A stretch of 64,000 nucleotides of DNA. Origin: Fibrella forsythiae. Its GTDB lineage: Bacteria > Bacteroidota > Bacteroidia > Cytophagales > Spirosomataceae. The position numbers were made by a program, and so were the translations under genes. Positions 19,516 through 28,193 of this stretch are shown in pieces. The notes under the pieces were generated by a model. It was not told the DNA's origin. It ran no database searches and worked only from the letters and a program-made list of their open reading frames with translations. The stretch lies in contig NZ_JAFMYW010000011.1 in assembly GCF_017353175.1 (NCBI RefSeq), positions 124,001 through 188,000 on the forward strand. The letters run 5' to 3'. Position 1 is the first letter of the stretch, and every line of letters begins with the position of its first letter.

Positions 19516-19523
19516 CAAAATCA
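19516..19523 (-). promoter_or_regulatory. Candidate pheT promoter
   Basis: On the minus strand TTTG is followed after 19 nt by TGATTTTG, one mismatch from the Bacteroidetes -7 consensus TAnnTTTG with correct spacing. Transcription would start near 19510, leaving a leader of about 177 nt before pheT, enough for the hairpin at 19343-19369. Confidence 0.4.
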
Positions 19524-19526
19524 CGT

Positions 19527-19534
19527 TATTTTTG
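19527..19534 (+). promoter_or_regulatory. Candidate promoter -7 element of the amylase gene
   Basis: TATTTTTG fits TAnnTTTG exactly and lies 32 nt before the amylase ATG at 19566. It is a few bases from the oppositely directed pheT candidate, so the two promoters would overlap head to head. No clear -33 TTTG was found at the proper distance. Confidence 0.35.
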
Positions 19535-19565
19535 GCAGTTAGCAAACGCCTTAACCGTCTGTGAT

Positions 19566-20981
19566 ATGCCAATTCCAACCTGCCTGCGCATTGCCTGCTT
19601 CCTGCTGTTGCTGACCGTCAGCGGCTGCGATAAATCAGCCAAGAAAGCCGATCAGACGGCCGAGACAGTGACTGCCTCCGTGTATCAGCCGCATCCGTAT
19701 GTGGAGGTGAAACATCCCGACTGGAGCAAAAACGCGACGATCTACCAGGTCAACCTGCGTCAATACACGCCGGAAGGCACGTTTAAGGCCTTTGCTGCCC
19801 ATCTGCCCCGGCTAAAAGACATGGGCGTTGATATTATCTGGCTGATGCCCATTCAACCGATTGGCGTGAAAAATCGGAAGGGTACGATGGGTAGCCCCTA
19901 TTCGGTAAAAGACTATTACGGCGTAAACCCGGAACTGGGTACGATGGCTGATTTCAAGGCATTGGTAGCTCAAATTCACAGTATGGGCATGCACGTCATT
20001 CTCGACTGGGTGGCTAACCATTCGGCCTGGGATAACGCCCTGACAACCGAGCACCCGGACTGGTACACTAAGACCACCGACGGTAATTTTCAGCCAACGC
20101 CCTGGTACGATTGGGAAGACATCATCGATTTCGATTACAACAAACCCGGTATCCGGCAATACATGACCAACGCCCTGACCCATTGGGTACGTGAAACGGA
20201 TATTGATGGCTACCGCTGTGATGTGGCCGGGTTCATGCCGGTCGATTTCTGGGAAAATGCCCGCAAAGAGCTGGACGCCATCAAGCCCGTATTCATGCTG
20301 GCCGAATGGGAATCGCGCGACCTTCACAAGCGGGCCTTCGATATGACCTATTCGTGGAGCCTGTATGACCAGATGCACAACACCACGATGGATAAAAAAG
20401 GAATTGGCGGGCTGGTCGAATACATGGCGCACGATGTCAGTACGTTTCCGCAGGATGGATACCGGATGTTGTTTACCGACAACCACGACAAGAATTCGTG
20501 GACGGGTACGCCTTTTTCGCAGTTCGGCAAAGGGTTGGATGCCTGCATCGTGCTAACGGGAACCGTTAATGGCATGCCGTTGGTCTATAGCGGCCAGGAA
20601 GCGGGCAACCCGAAGCAGTTGAAATTCTTTGAGAAAGACGTCATCGAATGGAAGAAGCATCCAAACTTCGATCTGTACAAAAAACTGTTTGCCCTGAAGC
20701 ATAAAAACCACGCCCTCTGGAACGGGGCAGAGGGTGGTGAGATGGTGCGGATTTTTAATGACAAACCAGATCAGGTCGTTTCGTTTTCCCGCGAAAAAGC
20801 AGGTGATCGCGTGGTGGTGATCGTGAACATGAGCGACAAGCAGACCATCGTAGCGCTCCAATCAAAAAATCAGGCGGGTACGTATCAGAACCTGTTCAAG
20901 CCCATCCAGAATGTACTGACCGGAAAAGACCGGTTCGCCATGACGCCCTGGGGATACACGGTGCTGGTGCAGGGGAAATGA
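19566..20981 (+). CDS. Lipoprotein alpha-amylase (GH13)
   Basis: 472 residues from the ATG at 19566; the lipobox LTVSGC (Cys at about residue 20) predicts lipid attachment to a membrane. The barrel shows GH13 landmarks: ILDWVANH (region I), IDGYRCDVAGF with the nucleophile Asp (region II), MLAEWES with the acid/base Glu (region III) and FTDNHDKNSW (region IV). It should hydrolyse alpha-1,4-glucans such as starch or maltodextrins at the cell surface or periplasm. It stands alone, without a SusCD pair in the window. A longer reading from 19464 would lose the signal sequence position and is rejected. Confidence 0.93.
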   Translation: MPIPTCLRIACFLLLLTVSGCDKSAKKADQTAETVTASVYQPHPYVEVKHPDWSKNATIYQVNLRQYTPEGTFKAFAAHLPRLKDMGVDIIWLMPIQPIGVKNRKGTMGSPYSVKDYYGVNPELGTMADFKALVAQIHSMGMHVILDWVANHSAWDNALTTEHPDWYTKTTDGNFQPTPWYDWEDIIDFDYNKPGIRQYMTNALTHWVRETDIDGYRCDVAGFMPVDFWENARKELDAIKPVFMLAEWESRDLHKRAFDMTYSWSLYDQMHNTTMDKKGIGGLVEYMAHDVSTFPQDGYRMLFTDNHDKNSWTGTPFSQFGKGLDACIVLTGTVNGMPLVYSGQEAGNPKQLKFFEKDVIEWKKHPNFDLYKKLFALKHKNHALWNGAEGGEMVRIFNDKPDQVVSFSREKAGDRVVVIVNMSDKQTIVALQSKNQAGTYQNLFKPIQNVLTGKDRFAMTPWGYTVLVQGK

Positions 20982-20984
20982 GGT

Positions 20985-21626
20985 TCAGTCATGCACATAC
21001 CGTTCGCCCGCTTTCACGGCAACCGGAAGTTTATTCTCGGGTGGTGGGAGGGGGCAGGCATAAGAGGGGTTATAGGCACAATATGGATTATACGCCGCGT
21101 TGAAGTCGATCACGAGCTGGTTGTTGGAGACGGCGTTTAGGTCAATATCGATATAGCGGCCGCCGCCATAGGTTTCCTGCCCCGAGGTAGCATCCTGAAA
21201 CAACACGCTTAACGAATTCTGAAATTTTAGCACCAGTAACCGGCATTCTTTGCCATCCAGTGTGAAGGTGGCGTGAGCGTATTTCTCGTAGATTTCGTCG
21301 GAACCGTCCGTTAGTTTAATAACCAGTTTTTCGGCTTTGCTTTCCGGGAATGGCTCGAGCTTCGCTGATACCCGAAAACTAGGGTTAGCCTCGAAATACG
21401 AGAGCCCCTTAAATGTCGCTTTGTCGGGAATGGGCGACTCGGCGTTGGTACGCATATAGGTGTCTTTTTTCTCGCGCTCGACCTGTAATTCTGCCCGATA
21501 GATCGTCGGGTCGACCTGAACAGCAGTAGTACTTGGCTGGTCGGGGAGGGTCAACAGCCAGACGATACCGCCAAGAAGCGGAAGGACGATTAGCCAGAAG
21601 ATGGGTTTTTTCAGAAATGCGGGCAT
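20985..21626 (-). CDS. DUF1684 domain protein, membrane-anchored
   Basis: 214 residues from the ATG at 21626 with a single N-terminal hydrophobic anchor (IFWLIVLPLLGGIVWLL). The body carries the DUF1684 pattern: FKGLSYFEANPSFRVSA, LLVLKFQN, FQDATSGQETYGGGRYIDID and a C-terminal FNAAYNPYCAYNP..YACPLPPPENKL block rich in Asn, Cys and Tyr. The function of the family is unknown. The gene is divergent from the aminotransferase gene, and the two share a mirrored upstream sequence. Confidence 0.85.
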   Translation of the reverse strand: MPAFLKKPIFWLIVLPLLGGIVWLLTLPDQPSTTAVQVDPTIYRAELQVEREKKDTYMRTNAESPIPDKATFKGLSYFEANPSFRVSAKLEPFPESKAEKLVIKLTDGSDEIYEKYAHATFTLDGKECRLLVLKFQNSLSVLFQDATSGQETYGGGRYIDIDLNAVSNNQLVIDFNAAYNPYCAYNPSYACPLPPPENKLPVAVKAGERYVHD

Positions 21627-21636
21627 AGGGCGTTCA

Positions 21637-21821
21637 GGAATTATGAGGCAAAAGTAAAGCGAAAAAATCCTGTTCCCGGTGTAGCCCCCCGCCCGAAAGG
21701 AGGTCTGCTGGTGCAAAAATAGTGCTCACGCCAAGGTACTGATGCGTTAGCAGGCCTTCTTCAGGTGGTTGGGCAGTATACCGGGAACAGGGGTTTTTCA
21801 CTTTACTTTTGCCTCATGATT
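21637..21821. promoter_or_regulatory. Mirrored divergent promoter region with 47-nt inverted repeat
   Basis: About 47 nt at 21637-21683 reappear as the reverse complement near 21775-21821 with roughly 41 identities. Each copy contains TACTTTTG, an exact TAnnTTTG -7 element (21649-21656 on minus, 21804-21811 on plus). The plus copy ends only 4 nt before the aminotransferase ATG, so that transcript should be almost leaderless. The minus copy lies 22 nt before the DUF1684 ATG. Confidence 0.6.
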
Positions 21822-22907
21822 CCTTTTCTAGATCTTGGTCGCATCAACGCGCCGCATCAGGTACGGATCCGGGCGGCGGTTGAACGCGTGTTATCGTCGG
21901 GCTGGTATGTATTGGGGCCGGAAGTTAAGGCGTTTGAAACGGCTTTTGCCAGGTACGTTGGCGTTGATCACTGCATTGGCGTGGCCAATGGGCTTGAGGC
22001 GTTGACGCTGGTGCTGAAAGCCTGGTCATTTCCGGCTGGTAGTGAGGTTATTGTGCCATCGAATGCGTACATCGCGTCGGTGCTGGCTATTACGCAGGCT
22101 GGACTGACGCCGGTCTTGGTCGAGCCTGACCAACGTACCTACACCCTAGACCCAACCCGGCTGGCAGCAGCGCTGACACCCAGCACAAAGGCGATTTTGC
22201 CCGTGCACCTGTATGGTCGGGTTACCGCTATGGAACCACTGATGGCATTTGCCACGCAGCATGGTTTGCTGGTGCTGGAGGATGCCGCACAGGCACACGG
22301 AGCAACGTACCTGAACAGGCAGGCCGGAGCCTGGGGACATGCGGCGGGCTTTAGCTTCTACCCAACTAAAAACCTCGGCGCGCTGGGTGATGCCGGAGCC
22401 ATCACCACCAACGATGCCGATCTGGCGGCTCAACTCCGCATGTGGCGTAACTACGGTTCGGCGCAGAAATACTACAATAACGTACCTGGCCACAACAGCC
22501 GCCTCGATGAACTACAGGCCGCAATTTTAGCCGAAAAGCTTCCGTTCCTGACCGAAGAAAATGAACGTCGTCGGCAGATAGCCCGCAGGTACGTTGCCGA
22601 ACTGGCACTCCCCTCGCTGATACTGCCGCCAGCCGATGCCATTGATCAGGATGTTTGGCATCTGTTTGTGGTCCGCCATCCAGACCGTGATGCCTTTCTC
22701 GAGCACCTCCGCCAGCATGGAGTTGGTACCGACGTTCATTACCCCGTTTCGCCGCATCGGCAGGTTGCCTACGCCCATCAGTGGCCAGCCGATGCGTTCC
22801 CGATTGCCGATCAGTTGCACCGTGAGGTAGTTAGCCTGCCGTTGAATCCGACATTGACAGCGGAAGAGGTCAGCCGGGTGATTGAGGTGGTGAACGGGTT
22901 TAGATAA
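21816..22907 (+). CDS. DegT/DnrJ/EryC1/StrS-family sugar aminotransferase
   Basis: 363 residues from the ATG at 21816 (MIPFLDLGR), the usual start for this family; an upstream in-frame ATG at 21765 lies within the promoter. PLP-binding features are [27 protein letters not shown] and the lysine in [18 protein letters not shown]. These enzymes transfer an amino group to a 3- or 4-keto nucleotide sugar. It is 20 kb from the polysaccharide locus, which has its own homologue, so it may feed another glycan. The mRNA is predicted to be nearly leaderless. Confidence 0.92.
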   Translation: MIPFLDLGRINAPHQVRIRAAVERVLSSGWYVLGPEVKAFETAFARYVGVDHCIGVANGLEALTLVLKAWSFPAGSEVIVPSNAYIASVLAITQAGLTPVLVEPDQRTYTLDPTRLAAALTPSTKAILPVHLYGRVTAMEPLMAFATQHGLLVLEDAAQAHGATYLNRQAGAWGHAAGFSFYPTKNLGALGDAGAITTNDADLAAQLRMWRNYGSAQKYYNNVPGHNSRLDELQAAILAEKLPFLTEENERRRQIARRYVAELALPSLILPPADAIDQDVWHLFVVRHPDRDAFLEHLRQHGVGTDVHYPVSPHRQVAYAHQWPADAFPIADQLHREVVSLPLNPTLTAEEVSRVIEVVNGFR

Positions 22908-22988
22908 GGCGATCTGGTATACCGTCGAATCAATCGCGGGCTAGTCTTGTTGCCAAATCGTATATCACGCTTACTTATTCATCTTCCC

Positions 22989-23579
22989 ATGTTTACGGGC
23001 ATTGTAGAAACTACCGGCCGGGTAACCGCCATTGACGCAGAAGGTACCAATCTGACCTTTCATATTGATTCACCGCTCACCAACGAACTTAAAATTGATC
23101 AGAGTGTCAGCCACAACGGCGTTTGTCTGACGGTGGTAGGCCTCTCGGGCGATACCTACAGCGTAACGGCGGTTGATGAGACGCTGAAAAAGACTAATCT
23201 GGGCCATCTTGCTGTGGGCGATATGGTGAACCTGGAACGGTGCATGCCCGCCAACGGCCGTTTCGATGGCCACATTGTGCAGGGTCATGTTGACCAGACA
23301 GGTACGTGTGTGAGCGTGCAGGACCTGAACGGTAGCTGGCTGTATGATTTTCAGTATGATCCGGCGGTTGGGAATATTACCGTCGAGAAAGGGTCAATCT
23401 GTATTAATGGCGTGAGTCTCACCGTATTCGATTCACACGACGACGGTTTCCGCGTCACGATCATTCCGTATACCTATGAACACACGACCTTCCGCAATTT
23501 GCAACCCGGCGACGTCGTTAATCTGGAGTTCGACGTAGTGGGCAAATACATCAAAAAGATGCTGGCAACTTACAGATAG
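22989..23579 (+). CDS. ribE: Riboflavin synthase, alpha subunit
   Basis: 196 residues from the ATG at 22989; MFTGIVETTGRV is the universal N-terminus of the enzyme. Two lumazine-binding repeats are visible, the second starting at DGHIVQGHVDQTG and containing GSICINGVSLTV. It dismutates 6,7-dimethyl-8-ribityllumazine to riboflavin in the cytoplasm. The stop codon TAG is embedded in the left end of hairpin H3. No FMN riboswitch was seen upstream. The next gene encodes a PASTA protein and is not functionally related. Confidence 0.95.
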   Translation: MFTGIVETTGRVTAIDAEGTNLTFHIDSPLTNELKIDQSVSHNGVCLTVVGLSGDTYSVTAVDETLKKTNLGHLAVGDMVNLERCMPANGRFDGHIVQGHVDQTGTCVSVQDLNGSWLYDFQYDPAVGNITVEKGSICINGVSLTVFDSHDDGFRVTIIPYTYEHTTFRNLQPGDVVNLEFDVVGKYIKKMLATYR

Positions 23580-23677
23580 TTTACAGTTTTCTGTCTTCTG
23601 TTTTCAGTGGCGCTGCTCAGATACGAATCGTAGTGTTTGCAGCGCCACTGAAAACAGAAGACAGAAAACTGTAAACT
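23578..23677. repeat. Long perfect hairpin H3, 39-nt arms
   Basis: Arms 23578-23616 and 23639-23677 are perfect reverse complements around a 22-nt loop. The outer end AGTTTACAGTTTTCTGT is shared with H1, and the loop-proximal end is GGCGCTGC, as in the other family members. The left arm starts within the ribE stop codon and the right arm ends 18 nt before the PASTA gene start. Confidence 0.92.
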
Positions 23678-23694
23678 CCTTTTAATTTTACCGC

Positions 23695-24477
23695 ATGACG
23701 AAACTGAGTACCCGTTCCCGCACCGATCTCTACATTCATATTGGCCTTGTTGTTGCCTTCACAGTGGTGTTGGTGCTGACCTTCTTTTTTGTTTATCTGC
23801 CTTTCTCGACCAATCACGGCCAGACCATTACAGTGCCCGACCTGAAGCACATGAGTCTCGACGAACTCGAAAACTACCTTGAAGATCGCGATCTACGCTA
23901 CGAGGTGAGTGACTGTACGTTCGTTGCGGGTGGTGTACCGCTAACCGTTTTCGCTCAGTATCCAACGCCGGGTTCCAATGTGAAAGAAGGGCGTAAAATA
24001 TACCTCACTATCATTAAGCGTATGGCGCCAACGGTGGTCATGCCTAATCTGGTCGATCAGACTTCGCGCACCGCCGAACTGCTGTTGGGGTCGATGGGCC
24101 TGGTGATGGGCGAGCTTACCTATGAGCCGGATTTAGGCAAAAACAAGGTATTGCGGCAGTATGCCAACGGACAGGAGATTAAAGCCGGTTCGCCAATTGC
24201 CAAAGGCACGAAAGTTGATCTGGTTGTTGGCGATGGTGAAGGGAAGGTATTTTTCGCGGCTCCCGATGTAGTTGGCCTGCCGTTCGACGAAGCCGCCACC
24301 CTCATTCAGGGGTCGGGTCTGCGCGTGGGTGTGCGCGTTCCTGTTGATGATCCTGAGCAGGAGGTAGGTACAGTGACTAAACAAAAACCTAAAGCCGGTG
24401 AACGTATCCGCGTTGGGCAGACTGTAGATGTGTGGGTAGTGGGTCCAGTATCAAGCGATGTCGATGAAAGTCAGTAA
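23695..24477 (+). CDS. Membrane protein with three PASTA domains
   Basis: 260 residues: short cytoplasmic N-terminus, one transmembrane helix (about 18-38, IGLVVAFTVVLVLTFFFVYL), then three PASTA repeats of about 65-70 residues beginning at ITVPDLKHMSLDEL, VVMPNLVDQTSRTA and FAAPDVVGLPFDEA. PASTA domains bind peptidoglycan fragments or beta-lactam-like ligands. Unlike Gram-positive PknB proteins there is no kinase domain, so it is a sensor, scaffold or wall-binding protein facing the periplasm. It overlaps the next gene by 20 bp, indicating co-translation with a type IX secretion cargo. Confidence 0.9.
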   Translation: MTKLSTRSRTDLYIHIGLVVAFTVVLVLTFFFVYLPFSTNHGQTITVPDLKHMSLDELENYLEDRDLRYEVSDCTFVAGGVPLTVFAQYPTPGSNVKEGRKIYLTIIKRMAPTVVMPNLVDQTSRTAELLLGSMGLVMGELTYEPDLGKNKVLRQYANGQEIKAGSPIAKGTKVDLVVGDGEGKVFFAAPDVVGLPFDEAATLIQGSGLRVGVRVPVDDPEQEVGTVTKQKPKAGERIRVGQTVDVWVVGPVSSDVDESQ

Positions 24478-26221
24478 GGTAGTTTTTGTAATGGTCGGCT
24501 TGCTGTGGGGGCAAATCACGCTGGGGCAGTCGTTGAAACTGCCTTTCTTCGATGACTTTTCAACATCCCGGCAGATCGCTTCACCAACACGCTGGGCGGC
24601 GGGTAGCAGTGTCTATATCAATAATACGCTGACGGTTAATCACCCGTCGGTTAACGTAGCCACTTTCGATGGCCTACGGCTGAATGGCCTTCCGTACGCG
24701 CTCAACGACGAAAATGCCGAAGGAGGCACTGATACTCTTACCTCATTGCCTATTGATCTTGGCGGGCTAACGATCAGCAATGGCGTTTACCTGAGTTTTT
24801 ACTGGCAACGGCGGGGCCTGGGTGAACTGCCCGATGCTACGGACTCACTAAGCCTCGAATTTTTGGGAAGTGATCGGGTCTGGCGGAAAGTCTGGACGCA
24901 GGGCGGCGGCGTAATTGATAATAACTTCGCTTTTCAGCTGCTGCAGGTCGATAACCAGGTGTACTTTCACCCCGCTTTTCAGTTTCGTTTTCGGAGCCGG
25001 GGCCGCCAGTCAGGCATGTTCGATTCGTGGCATATCGACTACGTGTACCTGAACCGCGACCGTACTGCCACCAACCGACCGCTCCGCGACCGGGCCATGC
25101 GGCAGCCCGTGACGCCACTGCTCCGCCGATACACGGCTATGCCGCTACGGCAGTTCCTGGCTAAACCGGCGGCTGAATTGGTCGATACAGTAAGAAGTGA
25201 TTTCACGAACCTGTTCACGGAGTTTATTCCGATCAACAGCGGATTCAGCATCCGTGATCGAGTCTCCGGACGCTTGTTTCAATATGATACGTTACGGAAC
25301 CCCATCAATGCGTTAGGGTTATCGCGAAATCCGCTCGCATTCCGGCCAGTGCTGCCCACCGGACTATCGGACCGGGCCGTATTGCAGACCACCTTCAACC
25401 TGATCACAAAAGATCAAAGCAGTCCCGACACGCCTGGCCTGGACCTGACACTGAACGACACGCTGTCGGCCACGACGGTGCTCGATGATTATTACGCATA
25501 TGACGATGGAACTGCCGAAACTGTAAAACAGGTCAATCAGCGGCTGGCGCGGGTGGCGGTGAAGTTTTCGCTCAACCAGCCCGATGCGGTGAAAGGCGTA
25601 CGGATTAATATTGCGCCAACGCGCCGCGATCAGCGCGGGCAAACCATTCTGCTGGGCATATATGGCAATAATAATGGCCAGCCAACCGATCAGCCCATTT
25701 TGCAGCAGCCTTTTTCGGTGTCGTATGCTGCTCAGCGCAACGGCTTCACTGAATTCATGTTTGCTATACCGGTCAACGTACCTGACACAGTATTTTACGT
25801 GGCTTTTTCGCAACTAGACGATCCGGCTATTCCCGTTGGATTCGACCGCAACAGCCCATTCCGCGACAAACTGTTTGTGAACCTGGGTACCCGCTGGGAC
25901 CGTGTAACCGATCAGGATGGCGCCTTGTTGCTGCGGCCCGTAATGAACGGCAGAACCGTAATTATCACGGCCACTGAACCGACCGTAGCCGCTCAGGTGT
26001 TTCCTAACCCAACGTCGGGGCGACTCAACTGGGCAGGTTCGCTGGCAGGGTCAGTGCAACTTGATGTGCTTGACCTGAGTGGCCGAATGGTGCAGACCAT
26101 GCCCCTCTCGCCCAACCAGACCAGCACTGATCTGGGAAGCTTGCCCGACGGGTTCTACCTGCTTCGTTTCATAGACGAACAGGCCCGGCCCAGAACCACA
26201 AAATTGATTATCAGACACTAA
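24458..26221 (+). CDS. Type IX secretion cargo protein with C-terminal sorting domain
   Basis: 587 residues with a signal peptide (VVFVMVGLLWGQITLGQ). The last 80 residues form a Por-type sorting domain: VFPNPTSGRLNW, LDVLDLSGRMV, LPDGFYLLRF and a C-terminal TTKLIIRH. The signal peptide and this domain indicate Sec export followed by T9SS transport to the surface. The body is largely beta and has no recognised catalytic motif; the N-terminus has LPFFDDFS seen in other family members. Translation may start at 24458 or 24464. Overlap with the PASTA gene links a wall-binding and a surface protein. Confidence 0.85.
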   Translation: MSMKVSKVVFVMVGLLWGQITLGQSLKLPFFDDFSTSRQIASPTRWAAGSSVYINNTLTVNHPSVNVATFDGLRLNGLPYALNDENAEGGTDTLTSLPIDLGGLTISNGVYLSFYWQRRGLGELPDATDSLSLEFLGSDRVWRKVWTQGGGVIDNNFAFQLLQVDNQVYFHPAFQFRFRSRGRQSGMFDSWHIDYVYLNRDRTATNRPLRDRAMRQPVTPLLRRYTAMPLRQFLAKPAAELVDTVRSDFTNLFTEFIPINSGFSIRDRVSGRLFQYDTLRNPINALGLSRNPLAFRPVLPTGLSDRAVLQTTFNLITKDQSSPDTPGLDLTLNDTLSATTVLDDYYAYDDGTAETVKQVNQRLARVAVKFSLNQPDAVKGVRINIAPTRRDQRGQTILLGIYGNNNGQPTDQPILQQPFSVSYAAQRNGFTEFMFAIPVNVPDTVFYVAFSQLDDPAIPVGFDRNSPFRDKLFVNLGTRWDRVTDQDGALLLRPVMNGRTVIITATEPTVAAQVFPNPTSGRLNWAGSLAGSVQLDVLDLSGRMVQTMPLSPNQTSTDLGSLPDGFYLLRFIDEQARPRTTKLIIRH

Positions 26222-26240
26222 CCGCAATCCGCGCAACACT

Positions 26241-26531
26241 ATGGATATTACCGTTCAGGAACTCCGCGAACGCCTCGAAAAAGGCGAAAAACTCAACCTT
26301 ATCGACGTCCGGGAACCCAACGAATATGAAGCCGACAACATCGGCGCTACGCTCATTCCCCTCGGCGAACTCCCATACCGTATCGACGACCTCGACGGCC
26401 TGCAGGATGAAGAAGTGATCGTTCATTGCCGGTCTGGTGCCCGTTCGGCCCGCGCTCAGCAGTTTCTGGAAGAGAACGGATTCAACAACGTTCGGAACCT
26501 GGTTGGCGGCATGCTCGCCTATCGGGCGTAG
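26241..26531 (+). CDS. Single-domain rhodanese
   Basis: 96 residues forming one rhodanese domain: LIDVREPNEYEADNI and the active-site loop HCRSGARSARA with the catalytic Cys at about residue 64. It can carry a persulfide and donate sulfur in thiolation or detoxification. It starts 19 bp after the T9SS cargo gene and is probably co-transcribed. The partner acceptor is unknown. Confidence 0.88.
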   Translation: MDITVQELRERLEKGEKLNLIDVREPNEYEADNIGATLIPLGELPYRIDDLDGLQDEEVIVHCRSGARSARAQQFLEENGFNNVRNLVGGMLAYRA

Positions 26532-26540
26532 TAGATACGG

Positions 26541-26584
26541 TCAATCGGTGTCAGGCCGTTTAAGAACGGTTCGATACCGATTGA
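26541..26584. terminator. Nested hairpin between convergent rhodanese and miaA genes
   Basis: TCAATCGGT (26541-26549) pairs with ACCGATTGA (26576-26584), enclosing a second stem CCGTT/AACGG. It covers the end of miaA and follows the rhodanese stop. No long T-run follows, so terminator function is only possible. Confidence 0.35.
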
Positions 26585-27483
26585 CTGATTGATGCCAAAA
26601 TGCCCGCCTCGTCGTCTGGATTGATCCATTCGAACTGGTTCTGGTGACGGAACCAGGTAAGCTGCCGTTTGGCATACCGCCGTGAGTTGCGTTTGAGCAC
26701 CTCAACCATCGTCTCGTAGTCATAATCGCCGTCCAGGTAAGGAAACACCTCCTTGTAACCCACCGTTTGCAGCGCAGACGTATGCCGGTAATGGGCCAGA
26801 CTCTGTACTTCGTCAACCAATCCACGGGCTAGCATGGTCTCTACTCGCTGGTCGATGCGGGCGTAGAGTTCTTCCCGTGGCCGTTGCAGGGCAATCAGTT
26901 TGGTGCTGAATGGGCGCTCAATGGCGGTGCGGTGCCGAAACGAGGAATATGGTTTGCCGGTTGTGATGCTCACCTCGAGTGCCCGCATAACGCGTTGCGT
27001 GTTATTCAGGTCGGCCAGCGCCGCATAGGCAGGGTCGAGCTGGAGCAGCCGGTTCTGAAGCGGCGTAATACCTTCCAGTTCAAATTGCTGTTGTAATGCC
27101 TGGCGGAGCGCCATGTCGCCTTCCGGCATATCGTCTAATCCTTTCAGGACAGCGTTGATATACAGCCCGGTGCCGCCCGTCAGAATAACAGTATCATAGG
27201 TTGTAAACAGCGTGTTGAGCAGGGCCAGTGCCTCCCGTTCGTACTGACCGGCACTAATTGGGGCCGCCACGCTGTGCGAATCGATGAAGTAATGCGGAAC
27301 GTTATCGAGATCGGCTGGCGATGGTTTGGCCGTTCCGATAGACATTTCCCGGTAGAGTTGCCGGGAGTCGGCCGAGATCACAACCGTCTGGAGCTTCTTC
27401 GCCAGTTGAACGCATAGGGTCGTTTTACCAACCGCTGTGGGGCCGGCAATAACAATGACTGTTTTACTTGCGGAGAAATTCAT
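26560..27483 (-). CDS. miaA: tRNA dimethylallyltransferase
   Basis: 307 residues with the P-loop GPTAVGKTTL at about residue 13, ISADSRQLYREMSIGTAKP, the family motif TGGTGLYINAVL and a C-terminal zone with KRQLTWFRHQ. MiaA prenylates adenosine 37 of tRNAs reading UNN codons using dimethylallyl diphosphate. The length is normal. It is convergent with the rhodanese gene and divergent from the HxlR regulator. Confidence 0.96.
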   Translation of the reverse strand: MNFSASKTVIVIAGPTAVGKTTLCVQLAKKLQTVVISADSRQLYREMSIGTAKPSPADLDNVPHYFIDSHSVAAPISAGQYEREALALLNTLFTTYDTVILTGGTGLYINAVLKGLDDMPEGDMALRQALQQQFELEGITPLQNRLLQLDPAYAALADLNNTQRVMRALEVSITTGKPYSSFRHRTAIERPFSTKLIALQRPREELYARIDQRVETMLARGLVDEVQSLAHYRHTSALQTVGYKEVFPYLDGDYDYETMVEVLKRNSRRYAKRQLTWFRHQNQFEWINPDDEAGILASISQSVSNRS

Positions 27484-27840
27484 CAGGAAATCAAATCAAC
27501 TGCTAAGCTACCGGCTTCACGCGGAAATTCAGAGGCCATTCGTTTTTTTGATTAGGCACATTTATAATGTAGATTTAATAGACTGTGAATTACTACTTGT
27601 TCTTAAGGGTTAATAGCTTGATTTTCAGTAGTATAAAGTCGATTTTGCCGCTAGTCGTACCAGGTTGATACGGTACAATTGAAAATATTAACTATTATTG
27701 ATGTGAAATCAGCTTTTAGCTAATGGTTTTTTAATTAATGAATGCGTAATTTTGGAAACAACCGTTAGCTTTGCAATATCCTCTAATTACTTACTAATCA
27801 GTTGTTTGCTAACATTCAAGTTAGCAGCTGTGCAACCAAA
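27484..27840. promoter_or_regulatory. AT-rich divergent promoter region, miaA / HxlR regulator
   Basis: This 357-bp gap is markedly AT-rich. On the plus strand it holds two exact TAnnTTTG elements, TAATTTTG at 27747-27754 and TAGCTTTG at 27766-27773, which could start the regulator transcript. Neither has a well-placed -33 TTTG. Near the regulator start GCTAAC (27808-27813) pairs with GTTAGC (27820-27825), with GTTG and CAAC outside, forming an inverted repeat that could be an autoregulatory operator or an mRNA hairpin. Confidence 0.4.
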
Positions 27841-28182
27841 ATGAACGAGAGAATTCAACCGGAGTTGATGGCCGAAGAAGAGCGCCTTATTGTGAAGAAA
27901 GCATTGGAGGTTGTATGCGGGAAGTGGCGATTATTCATTCTGTTACACTTAGGCCAGAAGGTACGCCGCTATAGCGAGCTACGACGTTTACTCCCTGACG
28001 TTAGCGAAAAAGTACTTATTCAGGAATTAAAGACCCTGGTGCAACTGGGTGTTCTGCAGAAACAATCATACAACGAAGTTCCCCCTCGCGTTGAGTATCG
28101 CCTATCTGAGAAGGGGTTGGCTGTATTGCCTATTCTGTTGCAGATTAAAGATATAGGTCGGCATTTTCTGCCTGCCGAGTAA
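27841..28182 (+). CDS. HxlR-family winged-helix transcriptional regulator
   Basis: 113 residues from the ATG at 27841. The HxlR/DUF24 pattern is clear: ALEVVCGKWRLFILLHLGQ, RRYSELRRLLPDVSEKVLIQELKTL as recognition helix area, and the wing with PPRVEYRLSEKG. The Cys at about residue 28 sits where redox-sensing HxlR members carry one, so thiol sensing is possible. It is next to no obvious redox enzyme; the target may be itself. A perfect terminator follows. Confidence 0.9.
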   Translation: MNERIQPELMAEEERLIVKKALEVVCGKWRLFILLHLGQKVRRYSELRRLLPDVSEKVLIQELKTLVQLGVLQKQSYNEVPPRVEYRLSEKGLAVLPILLQIKDIGRHFLPAE

Positions 28183-28193
28183 CGTCTCTATTG

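Noticed and set aside
19330..19578. 82-codon minus-strand frame in the pheT leader
   Set aside because: It spans the candidate promoter and the terminator-like hairpin in one frame and has no family features, so translation is unlikely.
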